Assembly (NCBI GenBank): GCA_049611965.1
Contig: JBMZBC010000010.1
Location: 1 to 52,236, forward strand
DNA length: 52,236 bases
Direction of reading: 5' to 3'
Origin: UBA10364 sp049611965
GTDB taxonomy: Bacteria > Bacteroidota > Bacteroidia > Flavobacteriales > Schleiferiaceae
The notes under the pieces were generated by a model. The model had not been told where the DNA came from. It did no database searches and saw nothing but the letters and a program-made list of their open reading frames with translations. Of the stretch, positions 24,840-31,737 are shown one piece after another. The translations under genes were made by a program, and so were the position numbers. Every line of letters starts with the position of its first letter. Within the stretch, counting starts at the first letter, position 1.

Positions 24840-26249
24840 CTAACGCTTCTCCTTTTGTTTTTTGAGTGGATTCGCTGTGATTTCATCGTAGACCTTTCGG
24901 CTGTTTACAATATCAATTGCCGCGAAAACCGATGTCCTGAAGGATGATTCATCCGCCTTGTTTTGCCCTGCGATGTGCATTGCAGTTCCGTGGTCAGGTG
25001 AAGTTCTTACCGCAGTGAGTCCTGCCGTGTAGTTCGTCCCACTTCCCATGGCCAATGCTTTGAAAGGCACAAGTACCTGATCGTGGTACATCCCCAGTAC
25101 TGCGTCGAACTTCTGATCGTAGCCTTGACCAAAGAACCCATCTGCAGGGAATGGACCTCTAATAATTGCCCCTTTCACATCAGCTTTATCAATGGCCGGT
25201 TTGATAATATCGGCTTCTTCCGAGCCAATGGCCCCAAATTCTCCAGCATGTGGATTCAATCCTAAAACAGCAATACTTGGCTTCACGCAGCCAAAGTCGC
25301 GCTTTAAGCTCTTTGCAAGGAGTTCAATCGAGGAAGTAATGTTCTCCTGCTTTAGAGTGTCGGCAATTTTACTCACCGGAACGTGTCCGGTAACTGTCGC
25401 CACTTTAAGTGTATCAGAAGCGAGAATCATGAGTACATCGTCGCCAAATGCTTTAGCTAGGTAGCCGGTATGTCCGGCAAAACCTTCAACGGCAGCAGCG
25501 ATGTTGTGCTTATTGATGGGGGCGGTTACAATAGCATCGATCTTACCTGATTTCGCAGCTTCAATGGCAGCATCAATGCTCTTCAACGCGTACGAGCCAC
25601 TTACGTCTGTAGGAGTTCCAAGGTTCAGTTCGACATTGTCGTCCCAAGTGGCAACCAGGTTGGCTTTCTTGTCCTTAATGTCCTCGATAGAATCGCAGAG
25701 GTAGAAATTGAAGTCTTTCATTTCCAAAGCGTTTCTATGGTACGAAGCCAATTTGCTTGAAGCGAAAACAACCGGTGTACATAGGTCAAGAATCTCCTTG
25801 TTTTCAAGGGTCTTCATAATTACTTCAAGACCTATTCCATTTAGATCGCCACAGGTAATACCAATGGTTGGCTTTTCGAATACAGGCGCTTCGACGTCTT
25901 GTGAAGCACTGCGTTCAAAAGTCGTATTGAATAATTCCGCTTGTTCTTGCAGCTGCTGCGCTTCCTCTTCAGAAACGGGTGTTGCTTTCACATCTTTAGC
26001 AGGTGCTTTTTGTTTGTTGCGATTGCGGTTTCGATTCCTATTTCTGTTGCGCCCTTTGCCTTCAGCGTTTCCTTCCGAATCGTTTTTTGGAGCATCATCT
26101 TTGGCAGCACTGCTTTCGCTCCCTTCTTCCTTAGGCTTGCGGTTGCGATTCCTATTGCGGTTTCTGTTGCGGTTGCGATTTCTGTTATTCCCTTCGCGAC
26201 CTTCCCCTTTGTTTTCGCCTTTTGGCGCGTTTTCCTTGTTGTCGCTCAT
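24840..26249 (-). CDS. pdxA: 4-hydroxythreonine-4-phosphate dehydrogenase with long Asn/Arg-repeat N-terminal extension
   Basis: The C-terminal ~345 residues are a complete PdxA, which oxidises 4-phosphohydroxy-L-threonine in pyridoxal phosphate synthesis. KPTIGITCGDLNGIGLEVI starts the core. Metal-binding histidines lie in GHTGYLAK, LNPHAGEFG and MYHDQVLVPFK. In front are ~125 extra residues: acidic/basic low-complexity sequence with (NR)8 at 22-37 and (RN)6 at 67-78. No ATG, GTG or TTG lies in frame between the end of the repeats and the core, so the extension must be translated if PdxA is. The ATG at 26249 overlaps the pepA stop by one base. The extension looks like the disordered RNA-binding tails of Rho or DEAD-box proteins in this phylum, an unusual partner for a metabolic enzyme. 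Confidence 0.92.
   Translation of the reverse strand: MSDNKENAPKGENKGEGREGNNRNRNRNRNRNRNRNRKPKEEGSESSAAKDDAPKNDSEGNAEGKGRNRNRNRNRNRNKQKAPAKDVKATPVSEEEAQQLQEQAELFNTTFERSASQDVEAPVFEKPTIGITCGDLNGIGLEVIMKTLENKEILDLCTPVVFASSKLASYHRNALEMKDFNFYLCDSIEDIKDKKANLVATWDDNVELNLGTPTDVSGSYALKSIDAAIEAAKSGKIDAIVTAPINKHNIAAAVEGFAGHTGYLAKAFGDDVLMILASDTLKVATVTGHVPVSKIADTLKQENITSSIELLAKSLKRDFGCVKPSIAVLGLNPHAGEFGAIGSEEADIIKPAIDKADVKGAIIRGPFPADGFFGQGYDQKFDAVLGMYHDQVLVPFKALAMGSGTNYTAGLTAVRTSPDHGTAMHIAGQNKADESSFRTSVFAAIDIVNSRKVYDEITANPLKKQKEKR
26016..26051 (-). repeat. Arg-Asn dipeptide-coding repeat (block 2)
   Basis: Thirty-six bases encode (RN)6 at PdxA residues 67-78, using mixed CGC/CGA/AGA/CGG and AAC/AAT codons. 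It is a degenerate 6-base tandem repeat within the coding frame. Confidence 0.85.
26139..26186 (-). repeat. Asn-Arg dipeptide-coding repeat (block 1)
   Basis: Forty-eight bases encode (NR)8 at PdxA residues 22-37. The codons vary, so the pattern is conserved at protein rather than strict DNA level. Confidence 0.85.
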
Positions 26250-27643
26250 TAGTAGTTGCTTAAGAAATCATACAATAATCGAACCCCAATTCCTGTACCT
26301 CCTTCTACTTGGTAGCCGACACGCTTGCTTAAATGAGCAGGTCCAGCAATATCTAGGTGGATGTATGGATAATCCGTGAAGTGTTCCAAAAACTTACCTG
26401 CAGTGATTGCTCCAGCTTCAGGGCCACCGATGTTTTTGAGATCTGCAATCGGGCTTTTTAAAAGGTCTTTGTATTCGTCCCAGAATGGAAATTCTACGAC
26501 GCGCTCTCGCGTTTTGAAGCCGCTCGTTTGTAATGCCTCCATGTTTTCTTTTGGCGCATTTCCCATTCCTACTATGGCGTAGCGGCCAATTGCTCTGGCT
26601 GCAGCACCGGTAAGCGTTGCAAGGTCGATCACTAACTCTGGGTTGTATCGTTTGGCATACACCAAAGCATCCGACAGTATTAAACGGCCCTCAGCATCTG
26701 TATTCAATACTTCAACAGTGGTTCCGTCTGATATAGTGATGACATCTCCTGGCGTTACTGCGTTTTTACCTGGACGGTTGTCCGTGGCAGGCACAAGGCC
26801 AATAACATGAATAGGAAGTTTTGCTTCGGCAATGGCACTTATAGTACCGATGACTGCTGCTGCACCCCCCATATCACTCTTCATAGTGTCCATGAAGTTG
26901 CTCGGTTTTAAGCTTAGGCCACCGGTGTCGTAAACAACGCCTTTTCCGACAAGGACGATTGGTTTCTCGTTTGAAGCCCCTTCGCCTTGGTACTCCATGA
27001 TGGTAAATGTTGGTGGTTCAACAGAGCCGTAGTTCACTCCAAGCAAACCACCCATCTTGAGGCTTTCAATTTGCTTCTTCTCTAGGACTTCTACGGAGAA
27101 TCCGTGACGTTTACCTGCCGCCTTCGCCTCTTCTGCAAGTTTCGTTGCGGTGAGGTCAATCACAGGACGGTTCACGAGATCACGAGCCAGTAGGGTTCCT
27201 AGCGTTGAATGTTTAATGCGTTGGATGTCCTCAGCGTTTTCATCCTCAACGAGAATTTGAACAAGGCTATTTCTACGCTTATGAGCATCACTGAAAAACT
27301 TTAGAAACTGATAATTACCCAAAACAGCACCTTCGCTCACCTCGGCTTGAAAAGGACCTTCGAGTTTTACGCGGTCCAAGCCAAGACCGTTTACTTTTCC
27401 TGCAAGGGCGTTTCCTGCAAGACGCATTTTTTCCGCGCGCTCGTTGGCTTCGAGTTCTTTGGTGAGCTGGAAGGCCCAAACAGTGGTTGACCCGTCCTGC
27501 AATTCCATCCAACTTTCTTCGAATTTGGCGGCGTATGCGTCAAGGCGGTTCTGAAGAGTTTCTGATATGCTTAGGTTATCTCCTTTTTTGTAAACAATTG
27601 CCACTGGGCCATTGTAATCAGGAGTATAGGTAGTGATATTCAT
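26249..27643 (-). CDS. pepA: Leucyl aminopeptidase (M17 family)
   Basis: This 464-residue dizinc/manganese exopeptidase removes N-terminal residues from peptides. The M17 signature NTDAEGRLILSDAL is present, as are VGKGVVYDTGGLSLKPS with the catalytic Lys and metal ligands and the MKSDMGGAA segment. A TTG at 27682 would add 13 residues but lies upstream of the promoter element at 27662-27669, so the ATG at 27643 (MNITTYTPDY) is preferred. It overlaps pdxA by one base downstream and is divergent from ribE. It is probably cytoplasmic, since no signal peptide is seen. Confidence 0.95.
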   Translation of the reverse strand: MNITTYTPDYNGPVAIVYKKGDNLSISETLQNRLDAYAAKFEESWMELQDGSTTVWAFQLTKELEANERAEKMRLAGNALAGKVNGLGLDRVKLEGPFQAEVSEGAVLGNYQFLKFFSDAHKRRNSLVQILVEDENAEDIQRIKHSTLGTLLARDLVNRPVIDLTATKLAEEAKAAGKRHGFSVEVLEKKQIESLKMGGLLGVNYGSVEPPTFTIMEYQGEGASNEKPIVLVGKGVVYDTGGLSLKPSNFMDTMKSDMGGAAAVIGTISAIAEAKLPIHVIGLVPATDNRPGKNAVTPGDVITISDGTTVEVLNTDAEGRLILSDALVYAKRYNPELVIDLATLTGAAARAIGRYAIVGMGNAPKENMEALQTSGFKTRERVVEFPFWDEYKDLLKSPIADLKNIGGPEAGAITAGKFLEHFTDYPYIHLDIAGPAHLSKRVGYQVEGGTGIGVRLLYDFLSNY

Positions 27644-27661
27644 AGGAAATCGATTATCTGT

Positions 27662-27669
27662 CAAATGTA
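27662..27669 (-). promoter_or_regulatory. -7 promoter element of pepA-pdxA
   Basis: TACATTTG on the minus strand lies 18 bases upstream of the ATG at 27643. Its position excludes the earlier TTG as start codon. Confidence 0.55.
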
Positions 27670-27699
27670 CTATTTTAACCAACCATAAAGAAGCACTCC

Positions 27700-28296
27700 A
27701 TGTTTACTGGAATTATTGAAAATTTAGGCACTGTAGCCAAGGTAGAAAAGCATCTTACCAACCTAGAATTATACGTTGAATCTAGCTTGGCATCCGACTT
27801 GAAAATTGACCAGAGTGTGGCACACAACGGTATTTGTTTGACCGTTGTTGAGATTTTTGGTGACCGTACCTACAGAGTAACGGCTATTGACGAGACCATC
27901 GCTAAGACTAATATTGGCGATTTAAAAGAGGGAGATAAAGTCAATATCGAACGCTGCATGACTATGGGGGCTCGCCTTGACGGACATATTGTTCAAGGTC
28001 ATGTCGATCAGATTGGTGTATGTGAAGGTGTCGAAGAACAAGACGGATCATGGATCTACGAGTTCTCATACGATCCCTCTTTAGGCAATGTGACTGTCGA
28101 AAAAGGATCGATCACCGTAAACGGTACTTCTTTGACGGTGGTAAATTCTGTTGAAGGCGGGTTTAGTGTGGCCATTATTCCTTACACCTATGAAAACACG
28201 GTATTCCATACCCTACGTAAAGGAGATAGAGTTAACTTAGAGTTTGATGTCATCGGGAAATATGTTGCTCGCATGATGGAAGGCTATAAGAAATGA
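27700..28296 (+). CDS. ribE: Riboflavin synthase, alpha subunit
   Basis: The 198-residue enzyme dismutates two 6,7-dimethyl-8-ribityllumazine molecules into riboflavin. MFTGIIENLG is the diagnostic N-terminus. Two lumazine-binding barrels follow (first ~1-95 with NGICLTVVE, second ~98-190 with VNGTSLTVV). Length is normal. The stop codon overlaps the ATG of the LytTR regulator by four bases (ATGA), so the two are cotranslated. No FMN riboswitch is visible in the short upstream gap. Confidence 0.97.
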   Translation: MFTGIIENLGTVAKVEKHLTNLELYVESSLASDLKIDQSVAHNGICLTVVEIFGDRTYRVTAIDETIAKTNIGDLKEGDKVNIERCMTMGARLDGHIVQGHVDQIGVCEGVEEQDGSWIYEFSYDPSLGNVTVEKGSITVNGTSLTVVNSVEGGFSVAIIPYTYENTVFHTLRKGDRVNLEFDVIGKYVARMMEGYKK

Positions 28297-28985
28297 GAAG
28301 ACTCGAAAAAATTGGGGTACTTGACGACGAGCGTATTGCCGTTGATGGACTAGTTTCTCAGCTTAAAAAGTTGGTTCCAGGAGTTGAGGTGCAGGGGTTC
28401 ATGTACGCGCAGCCTTTTGTCGAATGGTGTAAAGAATCTCAACCTGGTTTAGTTTTCCTAGACATGGAGATGCCCGGCGCTTTGGGTTTAGACGTTGCCC
28501 ACCAGATCAAAGCCTTTGTAGGAAATATCGTGTTTGTAACGGCACACAGCCACTACAGTCTTGACGCTTTTGAAACCGCTGTCGATTATATCCTCAAGCC
28601 GGTAATTAAAACGCGTTTACAGCAGTGTTTGAATAAAATTTCGGATTTAGATCCGGTACCAATCTTTGAAGAACTTAACGTAAAACTCCCGTTCAAAGGG
28701 TCTTATCAGCTCGTTAAAGAGAGTGCTATTGTAATGCTTTCCGGCCAGCGAAACTATACCAACGTCATTCTTGAAAACGGGGAAACGCGTTTGGTGGCTA
28801 AGACGCTCAAAAGCTTCTCTGAAGGCCTTAGTGATCGATTCTTACGTGTACATAAAAGCATCATTGTTCGAAGTGATGCGGTGAAGGACATTCAATGGGG
28901 TGCGCGACCCAAAATAGTGTTGATAAACAATGAAGTGGTTGATGCTTCAAAAGCAAGATTAGATGAGTTGGGCATCACACCTTAG
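28293..28985 (+). CDS. LytTR-family response regulator
   Basis: The 230-residue protein has a receiver domain (~5-120) with D11/D12, phosphoacceptor D57 in LVFLDMEMPG, T83 and K102. A LytTR DNA-binding domain (~130-228) follows, with VMLSGQRNYTNVIL and FLRVHKSIIVR. It should be a transcription regulator activated by the kinase encoded next. The kinase gene starts 23 bases before this stop codon. The ATG overlaps the ribE stop by four bases. Target genes are unknown. Confidence 0.93.
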   Translation: MRRLEKIGVLDDERIAVDGLVSQLKKLVPGVEVQGFMYAQPFVEWCKESQPGLVFLDMEMPGALGLDVAHQIKAFVGNIVFVTAHSHYSLDAFETAVDYILKPVIKTRLQQCLNKISDLDPVPIFEELNVKLPFKGSYQLVKESAIVMLSGQRNYTNVILENGETRLVAKTLKSFSEGLSDRFLRVHKSIIVRSDAVKDIQWGARPKIVLINNEVVDASKARLDELGITP

Positions 28986-30699
28986 AAATTGGACCTTGTG
29001 TAGTTTGGCATTGCTATTATTTGCTTGTCAAGAAACACAAAAGCCTCCGGCTGAATTGGTCACCATCGAACTGACTGATAATTTTAATGAACGCCGAAAG
29101 CTCCTCAGAAAATTAAGTGAAAGCACCAATGAGTACAAGGCCGCGTGGGGTTCCATTTATCTATGTCAGTACGATTTAGCGGAATACCAATTTGTATCTG
29201 CACTAGACCACCTTAGCAAGGCGGAAGAACTCATCATTCAGCGTAACATCGAAGTTCTCAAGCCAAAGCTATATTACCTCAAGGCCCATATTTATTGGAA
29301 TTTAGGACTGGACATTACCACTGTGACGGACTTCTCATTGAAGGCCATTGGATTAGCTACGGGAACCTCCAAAAGAACGTACGAAGGCAATTATGCCACG
29401 TATTTACTCGATGCTGGTCAATACGAACAAGTCATTGAAATCGAAGAGCGATTGGTGGGTGAATTTGAAGCAGAGGGCTTTAACACGTCAGAGGCAAAAG
29501 CCGTTCTTGGTGCTGCGTTTTACTATTTGGGGTTACAGGATATTGAGCGCGATAACATTATGGAAGTCCAAGACCCACTGAGGACAGACTTCATCGATGA
29601 CATTGAACAGAATACTCGTTATGTCAATCGAGGCCTTTCCTTAATGAAGCAATCGTTGGCAACGCTAGAGGGTGTGCCCAATGTCGTGGACAAGCAGCAC
29701 GTATATGAAAGAGCATTGGATATAGGCGCGTTGTCTGATGAGGGAATAAGAACGTGCTTGGAATTCGCAGAAGAAAACAAACTTTGGTCTCTTGCCTACA
29801 AGGTTCGAAACACCACGGAAGCGGCTGTTTTAAATGAGACTACCGAAGCAGCTTCACAACGCTTAACCGAAGTATTAATCAAAAATCTGGAAGAAAAGGA
29901 AGCGTTGAAGCAAGAGATATTGGAGTATGAATTTGAACGTTCAAAACGAGAAGCAGCGGCTCAACGAAGTCAAGAAGCTTCACGCCAGATTACTTCCACC
30001 GTAGCCTTATTTGCCGCATTATTGATTTTGTTGGTGCTAGTTATCTCTTACCGAACCCAGAATTTAGCGAATCAAGCCAAGATTGAAAAGCAGGATTCTA
30101 CCATCCTTTTGGCCAACTACAAAAACAGAATTCGTCCGCATTTCTTATTCAATCAGTTGAACAATGTCAATGGTTTTATCAGCCAGGAGAAATGGGAAGA
30201 GGCGCAAGAGTATATAGGTCTTCTTAGCGTACATCTTCGGAGTACTCTGGAGAATTCCGAAGTGGAAAGCACCATGGTTCGTGCGGAGTTTAAGCGCATT
30301 GAGAATTATGTAGCCCTTCAACAAAAAAGCAGTTTCGCACATGTGAAATTTGAAGTAGAATTGGACCAACTATCTGGTAAGATTAAAATTCCTGGCGGTT
30401 TGCTACAGCCTCTTATCGAGAACAGCTACAAGTATGCCGGAAACGCCTCGGAAAACAACTCGTGGATTAAGCTTTCTGGTCGAACCTTGGGCGATAGGCT
30501 CATTATCATGATTGAAGATTCTGGATATGGTTTCCTCGAGCGTGTACCTGGTACAGGGAGTGGACTCGCTTTAGTTAAAGAGCGGATTGAATTTAATAAA
30601 GAGAAGAGTGGCCGCCCAGAACTTTGGCGCTTTGAAACAGATTTCGGAAAAAGAAAAAGCACCGTGAAACTCACGATGCCTTTTAGTAGACTTGGTTAA
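28963..30699 (+). CDS. LytS-type sensor histidine kinase with periplasmic TPR-like region
   Basis: The 578-residue protein begins with a lipoprotein-like signal (LCSLALLLFACQ, Cys 22). A ~300-residue helical, TPR-like region follows, then a coiled-coil segment, one membrane helix (~345-365, STVALFAALLILLVLVIS) and a cytoplasmic His_kinase domain. The phospho-acceptor is H393 in RPHFLFNQLNN, the N-box is ENSYKYA (~486), and the ATP-lid glycines are in EDSGYGF and GTGSGLAL (~530). This is the class that pairs with LytTR regulators, and the cognate gene overlaps it upstream. If the signal is a true lipobox, the sensor would be tethered at both ends of its periplasmic part. The ligand is unknown. 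Confidence 0.9.
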   Translation: MSWASHLRNWTLCSLALLLFACQETQKPPAELVTIELTDNFNERRKLLRKLSESTNEYKAAWGSIYLCQYDLAEYQFVSALDHLSKAEELIIQRNIEVLKPKLYYLKAHIYWNLGLDITTVTDFSLKAIGLATGTSKRTYEGNYATYLLDAGQYEQVIEIEERLVGEFEAEGFNTSEAKAVLGAAFYYLGLQDIERDNIMEVQDPLRTDFIDDIEQNTRYVNRGLSLMKQSLATLEGVPNVVDKQHVYERALDIGALSDEGIRTCLEFAEENKLWSLAYKVRNTTEAAVLNETTEAASQRLTEVLIKNLEEKEALKQEILEYEFERSKREAAAQRSQEASRQITSTVALFAALLILLVLVISYRTQNLANQAKIEKQDSTILLANYKNRIRPHFLFNQLNNVNGFISQEKWEEAQEYIGLLSVHLRSTLENSEVESTMVRAEFKRIENYVALQQKSSFAHVKFEVELDQLSGKIKIPGGLLQPLIENSYKYAGNASENNSWIKLSGRTLGDRLIIMIEDSGYGFLERVPGTGSGLALVKERIEFNKEKSGRPELWRFETDFGKRKSTVKLTMPFSRLG

Positions 30700-30713
30700 A
30701 CCCTTGGGGTTTA
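30697..30713 (+). terminator. Weak hairpin at the end of the kinase gene
   Basis: TAAACCC/GGGTTTA form a 7-bp stem with loop TTG that includes the stop codon. The T-rich tail is poor (TTGTTG), so terminator function is doubtful. Confidence 0.35.
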
Positions 30714-30780
30714 TTGTTGCCGTAAATCTAGCGGTAATGAGCGCAGTATTGCACATTGACTTATCGTAGAGTTTATGAAT

Positions 30781-31737
30781 TTATCGTAGCGTAAATCCAC
30801 GTACATCCATGTTGCCACCACAAAGTATTATTCCCGTTTTTCCATGGGTCTCTTCGCGCATTGCAGCGGCTATTCCTGTTCCGGCAGAAGGCTCAATAAA
30901 CTGCTTTATGGTCTCCAAGCAAGAGTGCCACCCCTCCTGAATTTCATCTTCTGAGAGTAATGTGATGCGGTCTACATGCTCTTGAATAATAGGGAAATTT
31001 TTATGACCTAAAGATGTTTTCAGACCGTCTGCGATGGTATCTGTAGATTTTGCAGGGGTCCACGTTCCAGAGGTAAAACTTTTAAAAGCATCGTTGGCAA
31101 TGGTAGGTTCGCAACCGATAACCTTAGCCTTTCCAAAATAGCTGTTGGCCAGTGCTGCTCCGGCAAGGAGTCCGCCTCCACCTACAGGTACAAAAATCTG
31201 ATCGAGATCTGGCTGCTCATGAAGCAGCTCATACGTGGCTGTAGCCTGTCCAGCAATGATGTTGTAGTTGTCGTAGGGGTGAATCAATAGCGCCCCAGTA
31301 TTCTTGCGCACTTGTTCCGCGGTAGTCTCTCGTGCTTCTAAGGTAGGCTCACAAAATGTTACTATACCGCCATAGTATTCTACCGATGCGATTTTTGCCT
31401 TTGGCGCGTTTGAGGGCATTACTACATAAGCCTTGGCACCAATCTGCGCTGCTGCCCAGCTAAGGGCTGCACCGTGGTTTCCTGAGCTGTGGGTGAGAAC
31501 GCCATTTTCTAAAGCTTCCTCCTTGTGCACGAGTACTGTATTCATAGCACCTCTGGCTTTGAAGGCACCGGTCATTTGGAGGTGTTCGCATTTTAGATAG
31601 AAATCACCCTTGGCAAGATGGTTAAACCTAGGCGCCTTAAGAACGGGAGTTCTTGATACATAGGGCGCAATCCGCTTTGCTGCAGCTTGGATATCTGCTG
31701 CTGAGGGAACGGCGGTAAGTGAAGTAACCCTGCTCAT
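30781..31737 (-). CDS. PLP-dependent threonine/serine dehydratase (or serine racemase) family enzyme
   Basis: The 318-residue fold-type II PLP enzyme has Schiff-base lysine K60 in MTGAFKARGA. The phosphate/substrate loop is SSGNHGAAL, the PLP phosphate-binding glycines are GGGGLLAGAA, and the C-terminal segment is CGGNMD. There is no ACT regulatory domain, so it is not the feedback-inhibited IlvA type. A catabolic threonine ammonia-lyase or serine racemase/dehydratase is more likely. The ATG overlaps the stop of the AddB-like gene (ATGA), making it the last gene of the gmk-nadD operon. Substrate is inferred at family level only. Confidence 0.85.
   Translation of the reverse strand: MSRVTSLTAVPSAADIQAAAKRIAPYVSRTPVLKAPRFNHLAKGDFYLKCEHLQMTGAFKARGAMNTVLVHKEEALENGVLTHSSGNHGAALSWAAAQIGAKAYVVMPSNAPKAKIASVEYYGGIVTFCEPTLEARETTAEQVRKNTGALLIHPYDNYNIIAGQATATYELLHEQPDLDQIFVPVGGGGLLAGAALANSYFGKAKVIGCEPTIANDAFKSFTSGTWTPAKSTDTIADGLKTSLGHKNFPIIQEHVDRITLLSEDEIQEGWHSCLETIKQFIEPSAGTGIAAAMREETHGKTGIILCGGNMDVRGFTLR

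Noticed and set aside
26016..26186. Periodic short repeats considered as a CRISPR array
   Set aside because: The 6-base period is coding (Asn-Arg), with no spacers of constant length and no cas genes nearby.
25708..26379. Plus-strand frame with Leu/Arg/Phe-rich repeats opposite pdxA
   Set aside because: The repeats are the complement of the Asn/Arg codons of pdxA, so the frame is an artefact of that repeat.
27643..27700. FMN riboswitch upstream of ribE
   Set aside because: The gap is too short (56 bases) and contains the divergent pepA promoter; no RFN-like conserved blocks are seen.
30755..30790. Direct repeat of TTATCGTAG near the end of the dehydratase gene
   Set aside because: Only two copies of nine bases, one of them within the coding end; probably chance.
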